Shown piece by piece: positions 8,723 through 17,711 of a stretch of DNA of 64,000 nucleotides. Both the position numbers and the translations under genes were made by a program. Position 1 is the first letter of the stretch, and each line of letters begins with the position of its first letter. The notes under the pieces were generated by a model that did no database searches, was not told the origin of the DNA, and was given only the letters and a program-made list of their open reading frames with translations. Source of the stretch: Salinispora pacifica CNR114 (GTDB lineage: Bacteria > Actinomycetota > Actinomycetes > Mycobacteriales > Micromonosporaceae); contig NZ_AZWO01000013.1 in assembly GCF_000514775.1 (NCBI RefSeq), forward strand, positions 200 to 64,199. The letters run 5' to 3'.

Positions 8723-9028
8723 CTACTCCGGCGACCAGCCCGCCGCCCGCAGGTCAACCCGGTCGCCGCGCAGCGGTGTCCCCTCGGCGAGCAGCCGGGC
8801 TCGGGCCGAGAGCTCATGCCCGGGCGGTAGCCGGCCGGCCGAGTTCACCACGCGATGCCAGGGCACACCCCCACCGTGGCGCGCCAGGATCGACCCGACC
8901 AGCCGGGGCGACGCCCGCCCCGAACGTTCGGCGAGCGCGTCGGCCACCGCCCCGTACGACATCGCCCGGCCGGGCGGGATGCGCTCGACCAGTTCCAGCA
9001 CCGCCTCGACGTACTCCTCGGGTTCCAC
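8723..9028 (-). CDS. Alkyltransferase-like protein (ATL, MGMT-related, Cys replaced by Trp)
   Basis: A 101-residue protein matching only the DNA-binding domain of O6-alkylguanine-DNA alkyltransferases, including IPPGRAMSYGAVADAL (helix-turn-helix) and the arginine-finger/active-site region. The active motif PCHRVV reads PWHRVV here, so it cannot accept an alkyl group. ATL proteins bind O6-alkylguanine and hand the lesion to nucleotide excision repair. The GTG at 9028 gives the normal ATL length; the longer upstream reading frame is out of family. The gene is divergent from proB with about 60 bases between starts. Confidence 0.85.
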   Translation of the reverse strand: MEPEEYVEAVLELVERIPPGRAMSYGAVADALAERSGRASPRLVGSILARHGGGVPWHRVVNSAGRLPPGHELSARARLLAEGTPLRGDRVDLRAAGWSPE

Positions 9029-9089
9029 GAAGCGCCACGATATGGGAACCCGGCCGGGGGTTGACCGACCGACATCGCAGAATGGGCGG

Positions 9090-10199
9090 GTGCGTGACAA
9101 GGTGACGGCGGCTCGGCGGGTGGTCGTCAAGATCGGTTCTTCCTCGTTGACCACGGCCGTCGGCGGCCTGGATGACGGGCGGGTGGACGCGCTCGTGGAC
9201 ACCCTCGGCGCGCTCGCCGCCGAGGGCCGGGAGGTCGTGCTGGTCTCCTCCGGTGCGATCGCCGCGGGGCTGGCCCCACTGGGGCTGACCCGCCGTCCCC
9301 GGGACCTGGCCACCCAGCAGGCCGCCGCCAGCGTCGGCCAGGGGCTGCTGATCCGCCGGTACGCCGCCGCCTTCGCCCGGCACCGGCGCACCGTCGGTCA
9401 GGTCCTGCTCACCGTGGACGACCTGACCCGACGGGCGCACTACCGCAACGCGTACCGGACCCTGCGCAAGCTACTCGACCTGGGCGCGGTGCCGATCGTC
9501 AACGAGAACGACACGGTCGCCACCGAGGAGATCCGGTTCGGCGACAACGATCGGCTCGCCGCCCTGGTGGCTGCTCTGGTCGACGCCGATCTGCTCCTGC
9601 TGCTCTCGGATGTGGACGCGCTCTGGACCGGGGATCCGGCCCGCCCCGGATCGACCCGGATCGCCGAGGTCCACGACGAGGGGGACCTGTCCGGGGTGGC
9701 GATCGGCGGCGCCGGCCGGGCCGGGGTCGGCACCGGAGGCATGGTGACCAAGGTGGAGGCAGCCCGGATCGCCACCGGCTTCGGCATCCCGGTGGTCCTG
9801 ACCTCCGCCGACCAGGCGGCCGCGGCGCTGGACGGCAAACCGGTCGGCACGCTCTTCCACCCCGGGCAACGCCGGCCGGCCGCCCGGCTGTTCTGGCTGG
9901 CGCACGCCACCGCACCGCGCGGCCGGCTGCAGTTGGACCCGGGCGCGGTCGCGGCCGTCGTGAACCGACGCAAGTCGCTGCTACCCGCGGGGATCACCGC
10001 GGTACGGGGGGCTTTCACCGCGGGCGATCCGGTTGACCTGGTTGACGCCGACGGGGTGCCGGTGGCCCGCGGGCTGGTCAACTACGACGCGGTGGAGTTG
10101 CCCGGCCTGCTCGGACGCTCCACCGCTGAGCTTGCCACGGCCCTCGGCCCCGGCTACGAACGGGAGGTCGTCCACTGCGACGACCTGGTGCTGTTGTAA
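9090..10199 (+). CDS. proB: Glutamate 5-kinase
   Basis: A 369-residue enzyme that phosphorylates glutamate at the gamma-carboxyl, the first step of proline synthesis in the cytoplasm. The amino-acid kinase domain begins with [12 protein letters not shown], has [12 protein letters not shown] and the substrate loop [10 protein letters not shown], and is followed by a C-terminal PUA domain (about residues 275-355), which in this family contributes to regulation. The GTG at 9090 gives the family length; the long in-frame upstream extension is the antisense of the ATL gene. proA follows 61 bases downstream on the same strand. Confidence 0.95.
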   Translation: MRDKVTAARRVVVKIGSSSLTTAVGGLDDGRVDALVDTLGALAAEGREVVLVSSGAIAAGLAPLGLTRRPRDLATQQAAASVGQGLLIRRYAAAFARHRRTVGQVLLTVDDLTRRAHYRNAYRTLRKLLDLGAVPIVNENDTVATEEIRFGDNDRLAALVAALVDADLLLLLSDVDALWTGDPARPGSTRIAEVHDEGDLSGVAIGGAGRAGVGTGGMVTKVEAARIATGFGIPVVLTSADQAAAALDGKPVGTLFHPGQRRPAARLFWLAHATAPRGRLQLDPGAVAAVVNRRKSLLPAGITAVRGAFTAGDPVDLVDADGVPVARGLVNYDAVELPGLLGRSTAELATALGPGYEREVVHCDDLVLL

Positions 10200-10205
10200 G
10201 GCTGG

Positions 10206-10230
10206 GTGCCGGCCAAGGCCGGCCCGGCAC
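10206..10230 (+). terminator. Hairpin in the proB-proA spacer
   Basis: Between proB and proA the sequence GTGCCGGCC, a two-base loop, and an imperfect complement (GGCCGGCCCGGCAC) can form a short GC hairpin without a U-tract. It could partly reduce readthrough into proA or protect the upstream message. Purely structural inference. Confidence 0.35.
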
Positions 10231-10260
10231 GAGTCCGTCCCCAGATCCCAAGGAGTGCAG

Positions 10261-11502
10261 ATGAGCGTGGTCGAGCAGGCACGACGAGCCCGGACGGCCG
10301 CGGCCGAGTTGGCCGTCGCCACCCGGGCTGGCAAGGATGCCGCGCTGCACGCGATGGCCGACGCGCTGGTGGCGCGGACCGCCGAGATCCTGGCCGCCAA
10401 CAACGCGGACCTCACCGCCGGACGTGCCGGCGGGCTGAGCACGGCCAGCTTGGACCGGCTCGCCCTCGACCCGCCGCGGGTGGCCGGCATCGCCGACGCG
10501 CTCCGCCAGATGGCCGCGCTCCCCGACCCGGTCGGCGAGGTGGTCCGGGGTTCGACCCTCCCCAACGGCCTACAGCTGCGGCAGCTTCGGGTGCCGTTCG
10601 GGGTGGTGGGGATCGTCTACGAGGCGCGACCGAACGTCACCGTCGACGCGGCCGGCATCTGTCTGAAATCCGGCAACGCGGTGCTGCTGCGGGGCTCCTC
10701 CTCGGCGGCCCGGTCGAACGCCGCGCTGGTCTCGGTGCTGCGGGACGCGGTTGCCGACACCGGCCTGCCAGCGGACTCGGTGCAGCTTCTCGACGCCACG
10801 ACGCACGAGTCGGTGAAGGAGCTGATGCGCGCCCGGGGCCTGGTTGACGTCCTGATCCCGCGCGGCGGTGCGGCGCTGATCCGCACCGTTGTCGAGGAGT
10901 CAACCGTCCCGGTGATCGAGACCGGGGTGGGCAACTGTCACGTCTACGTTGATGCCGCCGCGGACGTGGCAAAGGCCGTCTCGATCGCCCTGAACTCGAA
11001 GACCCAGCGCCTCTCCACCTGCAACACGGCCGAGTCGCTGCTGGTGCACACCGCGGTCGCGGACGCCTTTCTGCCCCCGGCGCTGGCCGCGTTCGCCGCG
11101 GCCGGGGTGACCGTACACGGCTGCCCGCAGGTCGCTCGGTACTCGACCGCGGTGCTACCGGCCACCGACGAGGACTACGCCACCGAGTACCTGTCGGCGG
11201 ATATCTCGGTCGCCGTCGTCGAGTCGCTGGACGCGGCGGTCGCCCACGTCCAGCGGTACGGGACCGGCCACACCGAGGCGATCGTGACCGACTCCCAGTC
11301 GGCCGCCCGCGATTTCGTGGCCCGGGTTGACGCGGCGGCGGTGATGGTGAACGCCTCCACCCGGTTCACCGACGGCGGTGAGTTCGGCTTCGGTGCCGAG
11401 ATCGGCATCTCCACCCAGAAGCTGCACGCCCGCGGGCCGATGGGGTTGCCGGAGCTGACCAGCACGAAGTACGTGGTCACCGGCGACGGTCAGCTCCGCT
11501 GA
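10261..11502 (+). CDS. proA: Gamma-glutamyl phosphate reductase
   Basis: A 413-residue NADPH-dependent enzyme of the aldehyde dehydrogenase superfamily that turns gamma-glutamyl phosphate into glutamate semialdehyde in proline synthesis. The catalytic cysteine lies in [12 protein letters not shown] (about residue 258), and [20 protein letters not shown] and [11 protein letters not shown] are family signatures. The ATG at 10261 follows an AAGGAG ribosome site; the upstream in-frame extension was rejected because it reads through proB. Forms a likely operon with proB. Confidence 0.96.
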   Translation: MSVVEQARRARTAAAELAVATRAGKDAALHAMADALVARTAEILAANNADLTAGRAGGLSTASLDRLALDPPRVAGIADALRQMAALPDPVGEVVRGSTLPNGLQLRQLRVPFGVVGIVYEARPNVTVDAAGICLKSGNAVLLRGSSSAARSNAALVSVLRDAVADTGLPADSVQLLDATTHESVKELMRARGLVDVLIPRGGAALIRTVVEESTVPVIETGVGNCHVYVDAAADVAKAVSIALNSKTQRLSTCNTAESLLVHTAVADAFLPPALAAFAAAGVTVHGCPQVARYSTAVLPATDEDYATEYLSADISVAVVESLDAAVAHVQRYGTGHTEAIVTDSQSAARDFVARVDAAAVMVNASTRFTDGGEFGFGAEIGISTQKLHARGPMGLPELTSTKYVVTGDGQLR

Positions 11503-11506
11503 CCGT

Positions 11507-11525
11507 CGCCGGCCCGAGGCCGGTG
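11507..11525. terminator. Hairpin between convergent proA and QW-repeat gene
   Basis: An eight-base stem (CGCCGGCC paired with GGCCGGTG, loop CGA) follows the proA stop by four bases and lies between convergent genes, so it could serve both strands. One G-U pair in the stem. Confidence 0.5.
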
Positions 11526-11578
11526 TCCCGGCGGCGAAATCTGAACGGGGCAGCACCGAGGGCGCCCGAGCTGAGCGG

Positions 11579-12409
11579 TCAACGGCAGGCGCGGATCGCG
11601 GTCAACGTCGCGTGGACGTCGAACTGGTGCCCGTCCGCACTCTCCCAGCCCCCGTCGCTGCGCTGGGTCTCGGCGAGCCGGTGGCGGGCGCGCACCAGGA
11701 CCCAGTCCTGTGGGTCCACACCGACCCGGCGCAGCGTCGCGGCCAGCCAGGCGACGTTGGTCGGGTTCATGTCGCCGATCCGCTCGGCGAGCGCCACCTG
11801 GATCCGGGCGGACTCCTGGTACATCTCCTGCCGGAACAGCACCGCCGCACTCAGCCACCCGGCGGCGAGGAACGATGGCCAGATCCCGTCCGGGTTCAGG
11901 CGGGCCACGAGGGAGAGCGCGGCGCCGTGCACGACGCCCGCGTACGCCCCACCGACCCGAGCGTCCAACGGCCCGGCCGCCCGAGCGTCCAGGCCGGCGA
12001 CGCTGAGCCAGAACGCCGCGCTCGCCGTCAGGTAGAAACCCGCCTCCGGGTCCCCCGGTCGGGCCCACTCGGGGGCGGTGTCGGCCAACGCGGCGTCCTC
12101 TTCCCAGCCCCCCTCCGGTAGTTGGCGCGCGGCGAGCCAGTCCAGCGCCCGCCGGGCCGCCGGCCGGCCGAGGGCACCGAGGTCGTCAAGCTCGCCGAGG
12201 CGAAAACAGGTCGCGTCAACGGAGGCGTTCTCCCCCTCGACGTATGCCGGCCAGCCGCCCGCCGGCAGTTGCCCGGCCTCGGCGACGGCGAGCACCTCCT
12301 CGGCGGGCGACGCACCCGTGCGCATTCGGGCAAGCCGGGCACGCTCCACCACGTCTCCCCGCGCCACCACGTAGCCGATCGCGGCCTCGATATCCACCAC
12401 GGCGGTCAC
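11579..12409 (-). CDS. Prenyltransferase/squalene-cyclase-like alpha-toroid protein of unknown function
   Basis: A 276-residue protein with repeated QW-like motifs (LPAGGWPAY near residue 50, LPEGGWEED near 105, RSDGGWESADG near 255), the hallmark of alpha/alpha-toroid proteins such as squalene-hopene cyclases and prenyltransferases. It is far shorter than a true triterpene cyclase (about 600 residues) and I see no DXDD catalytic motif, so terpene cyclisation is not supported; it more likely forms a half-toroid with a binding or unknown role. The GTG at 12409 was chosen because the preceding in-frame residues are Arg-rich junk. It neighbours moeZ on the same strand, 123 bases downstream of nothing obvious. 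Confidence 0.65.
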   Translation of the reverse strand: MTAVVDIEAAIGYVVARGDVVERARLARMRTGASPAEEVLAVAEAGQLPAGGWPAYVEGENASVDATCFRLGELDDLGALGRPAARRALDWLAARQLPEGGWEEDAALADTAPEWARPGDPEAGFYLTASAAFWLSVAGLDARAAGPLDARVGGAYAGVVHGAALSLVARLNPDGIWPSFLAAGWLSAAVLFRQEMYQESARIQVALAERIGDMNPTNVAWLAATLRRVGVDPQDWVLVRARHRLAETQRSDGGWESADGHQFDVHATLTAIRACR

Positions 12410-12532
12410 GCTACCTGGGCAGACGCGACGCGGCTCCAGGGCTTCGGCCACCCGTTGCCCCGCCCTCCGCCGCCCGGTGCTCACCGCAACGTCGAGCACC
12501 GGGCGTTCCCACCCGGGCCACCTCCGGCCCGA

Positions 12533-13714
12533 TCAGTACGCGGGCAACGACGGATCCACCTGCTTGATCCAGGAGAGGACTCCCCCCTGGAGGTGCACCG
12601 CGTCCCGGAAGCCAGCGGATTTCAGCGCGGCGAGCGCCTCCGCGGACCGGACGCCAGACTTGCAGTGCAGCACGATCTGCCGGTCCTGCGGGAGCTTGAC
12701 CAGCGCCTGCCCGGAGATGATCTCCCCCTTGGGGATCAGCGTGGAGCCCGGAATCCGGACGATCTCGAACTCGGCCGGCTCCCGCACATCAACCAGGAAG
12801 AGCTCCTTGCCGGCGTCCTGCCACGCCTTCAGCTCGGCCGCGGTGATCGTCGCGTCCGCCGCGGCCTCCTGCGCCTCGACCGACACCGCACCGCAGAAGT
12901 CCTCGTAGTCGGCCAGTAGGTCGGTGACCGTGGGATTCTCGCCGCAGAGCGCGCAGTTTGGGTCCTTCCAGACCTTGATCTTGCGGTAACTCATCTCCAG
13001 GGCGTCGTAGACCATGAGTCGACCGACCAACGGCTCACCGACACCGGCGAGGAGCTTGATCGCCTCGTTCACCTGAATCGAGCCGATCGACGCGCAGAGC
13101 ACGCCGAGCACGCCGCCCTCCGCGCAGGAGGGCACCATGCCGGGCGGGGGCGGCTCCGGGTAGAGGCAGCGGTAGCAGGGGCCGTGCTCGGCCCAGAACA
13201 CCGATGCCTGCCCGTCGAACCGGTAGATGGACCCCCACACGTACGGCTTGCCGAGCAGCACCGCCGCGTCGTTGACCAGGTACCGGGTGGCGAAGTTGTC
13301 GGTGCCGTCCACGATCAGGTCGTACTGGGCGAAGATCTCCCGAACGTTGTCCCGGTCCAACGCGGTGTTGTGGATCTTCACCTCGACCAGTGGGTTGATC
13401 TCACGGATGCTGGCGGAGGCGGACTCGGCCTTGGCCCGGCCGACATCGGAGACGCCGTGGATGATCTGACGTTGGAGGTTGGATTCGTCAACGGTGTCGA
13501 AGTCGACGATGCCGAGCGTGCCCACGCCGGCAGCGGCGAGGTACATCAGCGCCGGAGAACCGAGACCACCGGCACCCACACAGAGCACCCGTGCGTTCTT
13601 CAACCGCTTCTGCCCCTCGACCCCGACGTCCGGGATGATCAGGTGGCGCGAGTAGCGACGGATCTCGTCAACGGTTAGCTCGGCGGCGGGCTCGACGAGC
13701 GGGGGCAGCGACAC
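12533..13714 (-). CDS. moeZ: Adenylyltransferase/sulfurtransferase MoeZ
   Basis: A 393-residue fusion of an E1-like MoeB domain (residues ~1-270) and a C-terminal rhodanese domain (~290-393). The MoeB part has the ATP-binding loop VGAGGLGSPALMYLA and two zinc CxxC pairs (CYRC and CALC). The rhodanese active-site loop is HCKSGVRSAE with Cys351. Such proteins adenylate and then sulfurate the C-terminal glycine of small ubiquitin-like sulfur carriers used for molybdopterin, thiamine, cysteine or thiotemplate products; in actinomycetes one MoeZ often serves several pathways. The GTG at 13714 follows an AAGGGGAG ribosome site; no sulfur-carrier gene is adjacent. Confidence 0.93.
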   Translation of the reverse strand: MSLPPLVEPAAELTVDEIRRYSRHLIIPDVGVEGQKRLKNARVLCVGAGGLGSPALMYLAAAGVGTLGIVDFDTVDESNLQRQIIHGVSDVGRAKAESASASIREINPLVEVKIHNTALDRDNVREIFAQYDLIVDGTDNFATRYLVNDAAVLLGKPYVWGSIYRFDGQASVFWAEHGPCYRCLYPEPPPPGMVPSCAEGGVLGVLCASIGSIQVNEAIKLLAGVGEPLVGRLMVYDALEMSYRKIKVWKDPNCALCGENPTVTDLLADYEDFCGAVSVEAQEAAADATITAAELKAWQDAGKELFLVDVREPAEFEIVRIPGSTLIPKGEIISGQALVKLPQDRQIVLHCKSGVRSAEALAALKSAGFRDAVHLQGGVLSWIKQVDPSLPAY

Positions 13715-13860
13715 GGTGAACTCCCCTTGGGTCGGCAGTGGCGAACCGCGCCATTGTCGCTCGCCGGGCCGGCCGGTGGCCATGAGCGGGGACACGTCGC
13801 CCGAACTGCGGGAACGGGAATAATCCGCCGGCCCGGGGACCGGCCGGCGGAGTGGGTGCG

Positions 13861-16014
13861 CTATCCGGCGTTCCCGGTGTCGGCGAGCAACGCTTCGAGG
13901 CGACGATTCACCGCGGCCAGGGTGGCCCGTACGACCGCTTGCCGGGGGTCGCCGGCGACCAGCGCGGAGCCGGCGAGCTGCTCGACCCAACCTTCGCAGA
14001 CCAGCAACACCACGACCGTCGCGACCTCGCAGTTGCCCAGCGGCACCAAGGTGGCGTGCTCGACGAAGCAGCGCCCTCGGTCCGGCTGTGGCCCCGGCGC
14101 ACGCAGCAGCTGGTCCACCGCGGCGGCGGCGGCCGCCGCGCTGAGCCGCAGCATGTAGCCGTCCACCGCCGGCCCGGTCGCGTAGCCGGTGGCGGGTGAC
14201 CCGGCGGTGAGCAGGCGGACCTCGACGGTCGCGTCGAGGCCGAAGGTGCTCACCTGCACGTGGTCGAGCACCACCCGAGGTCCGGGCCGACCACCCGTGT
14301 CGAGCGGGCGGGACGGGGCGAGCTCGGTCGCGCCGACCTGCCCCCCGCCGTACGACGTCTCGGCTGTCGCCGGGCCGTCGGCGGCCCCGCTGACCGGGGT
14401 GGCCGGCCGGTCCACGGTGGCGGGCCGGACCCGTTGCGGTCCGCCGGAGTGCCATCGGCGGCGCGGCGGTTCCGACCGGGCCGCATCCCGGCGCTCGTTC
14501 CGCGACGGCAGGCCAGCCCGTGCCGCCGGCCGGTCGTGGGTGGGCCCGTCCGGCTGCTGGTGGGCGGACGACACCACGTCGGCGGGCCCCTCGGGCATAT
14601 TCTGCGGGGCGGCGGCGAGACCCATTCGTTCCTGGAGGAGCCGGGCGACGTGCCGACTCACCTCGGCCGGGTCGGCACCGTCGGCGAGCTCCAATCGAAG
14701 GCTGTGTGCGCCGGACTTGGTACGGCGCAACGCAGCGTCACGGACACCGGCCACCTCACGGACCGCACCGAGAATGACGTCCACGTCGAAGACCTCTGGA
14801 CGTTCGCGCAGCCCAACGGGCTCGTCGGCGCGGCGGAGGTGGGTGGCGATCCGGGCGAGTTCCGGGGTCTGGGTGGGCGCCTCGGCAGCTGTCAGCTCCG
14901 ACCCAACCGGCACATCCGGCTCAGCAGGGACACGCTGCGGCAACATCGCGGACGCCGCCGGCGGTCGGTCGACGTCGGCCAACGGCGCCGGCTCGGCCGG
15001 CTGCGCCGCGCCCCAGGGCGCGGGGGCCTCCGGCGGCTGGTGCGCCGGCTCGGTGGTGGACTGATGCTTCGGCCGGCTCCCGGAGCGATGACCCGGCTCG
15101 GCCCGGACCGGCTCGTAGGCCCGCTGCGGCTCGGCCGCCCAGGCAGGACGCTGAGTGCTCGGTTGGCGATCCTCGTCCGCCTCGGTCGCGTCCGGGTCCG
15201 GACGAAGTCGGCGCCCGGAGGACCCCCGCTGCTCCCCCGCCGCGTCCCGCGGAGTCCCACCCTGGAACCGCCGGCCGGCCGGCTCCGATTCGTCCCACCC
15301 GTCCGGTTCCGCCCGAGCCCGGCGCCCCAGTGGCTCCGGTTCGTCCCATCCGTCCGGTTCCGCCCGAGCCCGGCGCCCCAGTGGCTCCAGTTCGTCCCAT
15401 CCATCCGATTCCGCCCGAGCCCAGTGGCCGGGCGGCGGCGACTCGGTGCCAGGCTGTACGGGCCACCCGGCCCCCGAGATCGGGCCGGACCGGCCCTCCG
15501 GCAGCGGTGTGGGCTGGTCGACCACCGGCCAGGGGCCGGACTCGGCGGACGGGTCTGGCCGGTCGTCCCGGCCAACCTCGGATGACCGGCCTCCGGCCAG
15601 CGCGGGCGGCGGCTCAGTCGCGGGCACGGGCACCGTCGACCGACCTCCGCCCGCTTCCTGGGCTGGCACGCCGAAACGACCCGGCGGCGCGCTAACCGGA
15701 CCGGGCCGGCTGGCCGGCAGCTCCGGCTCGGGGTGTCGATATGGGTGACCATTGGTCCGGTATCCGGTGCGGTGCGGCCAGGAACCGGCCTCGGCCGCGC
15801 CGGGCAGCGGAGCTGGCAGGTCGCCATGACGCGGAGAGGAGTCGGCCCAACCAGCAGGCGAGGCAGACCGGCGCCGGGGTGTGGTCGAATCCAGCGCCCA
15901 GCCTCCGGTGGGGGGAACCCACGGACCGTCAGAACGGGAGTGCGCCGGCTGTGGACCGGTCTCGTCACCGTGCTCTCCCGGGGTGGCGGCACCGGGTTGC
16001 TCTGCATCACTCAC
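13861..16014 (-). CDS. Large proline-rich disordered protein with conserved C-terminal domain, function unknown
   Basis: A 717-residue protein whose first ~420 residues are Pro/Arg/Glu-rich and probably unstructured, including three tandem 17-residue repeats (WDELEPLGRRARAEPDG type). Two better-ordered parts follow: about residues 440-515 (starting ELARIATHLRRADEP, with DVILGAVREVAGVRDAAL, suggesting a small ferredoxin-like or ACT-type fold) and the last ~125 residues (RVVLDHVQVSTFGLDATVEVRLL to VNRRLEALLADTG), rich in beta strands and small residues. I do not recognise either as a named family. No signal peptide or membrane helix. The GTG at 16014 has an AAGGAG ribosome site. Divergent from the TetR gene, 145 bases between starts. 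Confidence 0.7.
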   Translation of the reverse strand: MSDAEQPGAATPGEHGDETGPQPAHSRSDGPWVPPTGGWALDSTTPRRRSASPAGWADSSPRHGDLPAPLPGAAEAGSWPHRTGYRTNGHPYRHPEPELPASRPGPVSAPPGRFGVPAQEAGGGRSTVPVPATEPPPALAGGRSSEVGRDDRPDPSAESGPWPVVDQPTPLPEGRSGPISGAGWPVQPGTESPPPGHWARAESDGWDELEPLGRRARAEPDGWDEPEPLGRRARAEPDGWDESEPAGRRFQGGTPRDAAGEQRGSSGRRLRPDPDATEADEDRQPSTQRPAWAAEPQRAYEPVRAEPGHRSGSRPKHQSTTEPAHQPPEAPAPWGAAQPAEPAPLADVDRPPAASAMLPQRVPAEPDVPVGSELTAAEAPTQTPELARIATHLRRADEPVGLRERPEVFDVDVILGAVREVAGVRDAALRRTKSGAHSLRLELADGADPAEVSRHVARLLQERMGLAAAPQNMPEGPADVVSSAHQQPDGPTHDRPAARAGLPSRNERRDAARSEPPRRRWHSGGPQRVRPATVDRPATPVSGAADGPATAETSYGGGQVGATELAPSRPLDTGGRPGPRVVLDHVQVSTFGLDATVEVRLLTAGSPATGYATGPAVDGYMLRLSAAAAAAAVDQLLRAPGPQPDRGRCFVEHATLVPLGNCEVATVVVLLVCEGWVEQLAGSALVAGDPRQAVVRATLAAVNRRLEALLADTGNAG
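15270..15420 (-). repeat. 51-bp tandem repeat, about three copies, in-frame
   Basis: Three nearly identical 51-bp units (17 codons) inside the disordered protein gene; successive copies of GTGGCTCC start at 15330 and 15381. Differences among copies are few, so the array is a candidate for copy-number variation among strains. Confidence 0.85.
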
Positions 16015-16159
16015 CGCGCGCTCCTTGGTCGCCCCCGCTGAGGCTACCGTGTGGTGACAGTGGCGATAAGTTACGGCGGCGGGCCAATTCCGGGACAGGC
16101 GGTAATCCTTGACCGGTTCGGGTGATATGCCAGCTCGTATGAAGAACTCGGAGGCTCCC

Positions 16160-16798
16160 ATGACCGCTGTGGGGAACGGCACCCAGACCGCCGGCCGGCC
16201 CACCCGCCTGCCCCGTTCCGCCCGCCGTAGGCAGCTGCTCGCTGCGGCGCAGGAGGTGTTCGTCGCACAGGGCTACCACGCAGCCGCGATGGACGACATC
16301 GCCGAACGCGCAGGGGTCTCCAAGCCGGTGCTGTACCAGCACTTCCCCGGCAAGATGGAGCTCTACCTGGCGCTACTTGACACCCACTGCGACACGTTCG
16401 TGGCCAAGGTGCAGGAAGCGATGCGCGGGACGCTCGACAACAAGGAGCGGGTGAGCGCCTCGGTCCGCGCGTACTTCGACTTCGTTGACCACGAGAGCGA
16501 GGCGTTCCGCCTGGTCTTCGAGTCCGACCTGCGCAACGACCCCGCGGTACGCCAGCGGGTCGAACGGGTCGAGCAGGGCTGCATCGCGGCGATCACCGAC
16601 ACGATCATCTCGGATACCGGTGTAAGCCGGGCCCGCGCCGAGTTGCTCGCGTCCGGCCTGGTCGGGGCGGCCGAGACGGCGGCACAGTTCTGGCTGGCCA
16701 GCGGGCGGCAGGTGGCCAAGGCGGAGGCGGAGGCGTTGGTCGCCGCGCTCTCCTGGCGAGGCATCGCGAGCTTTCCACTGCAAGGTGAGTCAGCCTGA
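16160..16798 (+). CDS. TetR-family transcriptional regulator
   Basis: A 212-residue one-component regulator. The N-terminal helix-turn-helix spans about residues 25-70, with AAMDDIAERAGVSKPVLYQH as the DNA-reading part, and an all-helical ligand domain follows. The ATG at 16160 is preferred over upstream in-frame TTG (16109) and ATG codons because a GGAGG ribosome site lies at 16150-16154. It sits upstream of, and on the same strand as, the DUF3107 gene, the usual neighbour in actinobacteria. Ligand and targets are unknown. Confidence 0.9.
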   Translation: MTAVGNGTQTAGRPTRLPRSARRRQLLAAAQEVFVAQGYHAAAMDDIAERAGVSKPVLYQHFPGKMELYLALLDTHCDTFVAKVQEAMRGTLDNKERVSASVRAYFDFVDHESEAFRLVFESDLRNDPAVRQRVERVEQGCIAAITDTIISDTGVSRARAELLASGLVGAAETAAQFWLASGRQVAKAEAEALVAALSWRGIASFPLQGESA

Positions 16799-16862
16799 CC
16801 GCCGCCGCCGTGATCGGATAGCCTTCGCAAGGCGGCATTCTCGCCCCAGTGGAGGAGGCACA

Positions 16863-17090
16863 GTGGAGGTCAAGATCGGCGTGCAGTACGCGCCGCGCGA
16901 GCTGGTTCTGGAGAGCGCACAGTCGCCGGCCGAGATCGAGCGGATCGTGACCGACGCCATCGCCGGCGACGGCGGCACCCTCTCCCTCACCGACGAGAAG
17001 GGGCGACGGGTCATCGTCCCGGTCGACAAGGTCGCCTACGTCGAGATCGCCGAGGCGTCCGCCCGGGCAGTCGGGTTCACCGTTCGCTGA
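16863..17090 (+). CDS. DUF3107 family protein
   Basis: A 75-residue protein (VEVKIGVQYAPRELVLES to VGFTVR) that matches the small actinobacterial DUF3107 family throughout: VDKVAYVEIAE near residue 60 is the most conserved segment. Function unknown; it is an acidic, soluble alpha/beta protein found next to the TetR gene in many actinobacteria. The GTG at 16863 follows a GGAGG at 16852-16856. A strong hairpin lies ten bases after its stop. Confidence 0.85.
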   Translation: MEVKIGVQYAPRELVLESAQSPAEIERIVTDAIAGDGGTLSLTDEKGRRVIVPVDKVAYVEIAEASARAVGFTVR

Positions 17091-17100
17091 CCAGAGCCCT

Positions 17101-17132
17101 GCCACGGCAGGTGCCGAGGCACTTGCCGTGGC
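17101..17132 (+). terminator. Strong hairpin after the DUF3107 gene
   Basis: A 15-base stem (17101-17115 with 17118-17132, starting GCCACGGCAGGTGCC) with a single G-U pair and a tiny loop, ten bases after the stop codon. Likely ends the TetR-DUF3107 transcript. No U-tract. Confidence 0.7.
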
Positions 17133-17711
17133 GTACGTGTGCCCGGCCGGCGGCACGCGATGCCATACATCGCGCGCAGGGCGCTGGATAGCGGCGAGCC
17201 AGCCCCGGGAAACCCCCGATCCGCCCGGGGCCAGCGGGACGACTGGTGCCGCCTCGCCCAACCGTGGCCACCCTCGGCCGTGACCACCCCCACAGTCGTG
17301 ACCATCCGGCAGTCGTGGCTACCCGGCAGTCGTGGCTACCCGGCAAGGGGCCTCGATCCACCCGAAGGCCGCTCGGTGCACGGCGGGCCGGCCACCTGCT
17401 GCTCGACGTCGGCTCGCCCCGGCCTTTCCCGGCTCCACCTGCCGGAATCTAAACAGCGCCGGGGAGGTTCAGGTAGAATAGAACAGTTGCCGTGGGCACC
17501 GACCGACGTTCGATCTCGATCTGGTCCAACAATCGATCTGGTCCAACGATCGATTAGTTCCCGTTTCGATCTGGTCGCAGCCGGCCCGCGGCGCGCGTGC
17601 GGCCCGGTCCGGCTCGGCGATTTCGCCACCCGACCGTGTGGCCCGCGCCACACCGTCCGCGCCTCGAGGACTCAACGGGGCGCACCCACGAGAGGGCACC
17701 CCCGAATCGAG
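17133..17711 (+). promoter_or_regulatory. Long leader region of the DEAD-box helicase gene
   Basis: About 580 bases without a convincing gene. It contains two back-to-back copies of CGGCAGTCGTGGCTACC around 17308-17342, a consensus-like -10 hexamer TAGAAT at 17474-17479 with no clear -35, and three copies of TCGATCTGGTC starting at 17516, 17533 and 17566. If the hexamer is used, the helicase mRNA has a leader of about 225 bases. Cold-inducible DEAD-box helicases in other bacteria have long leaders of this kind, but regulation here is inference. Confidence 0.4.
17516..17576 (+). repeat. Three direct repeats TCGATCTGGTC in the helicase leader
   Basis: Copies start at 17516, 17533 and 17566; the first two extend to TCGATCTGGTCCAAC. 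The spacing of 17 and 33 bases is not a helical multiple, so an RNA role is as likely as a protein-binding site. Confidence 0.7.
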
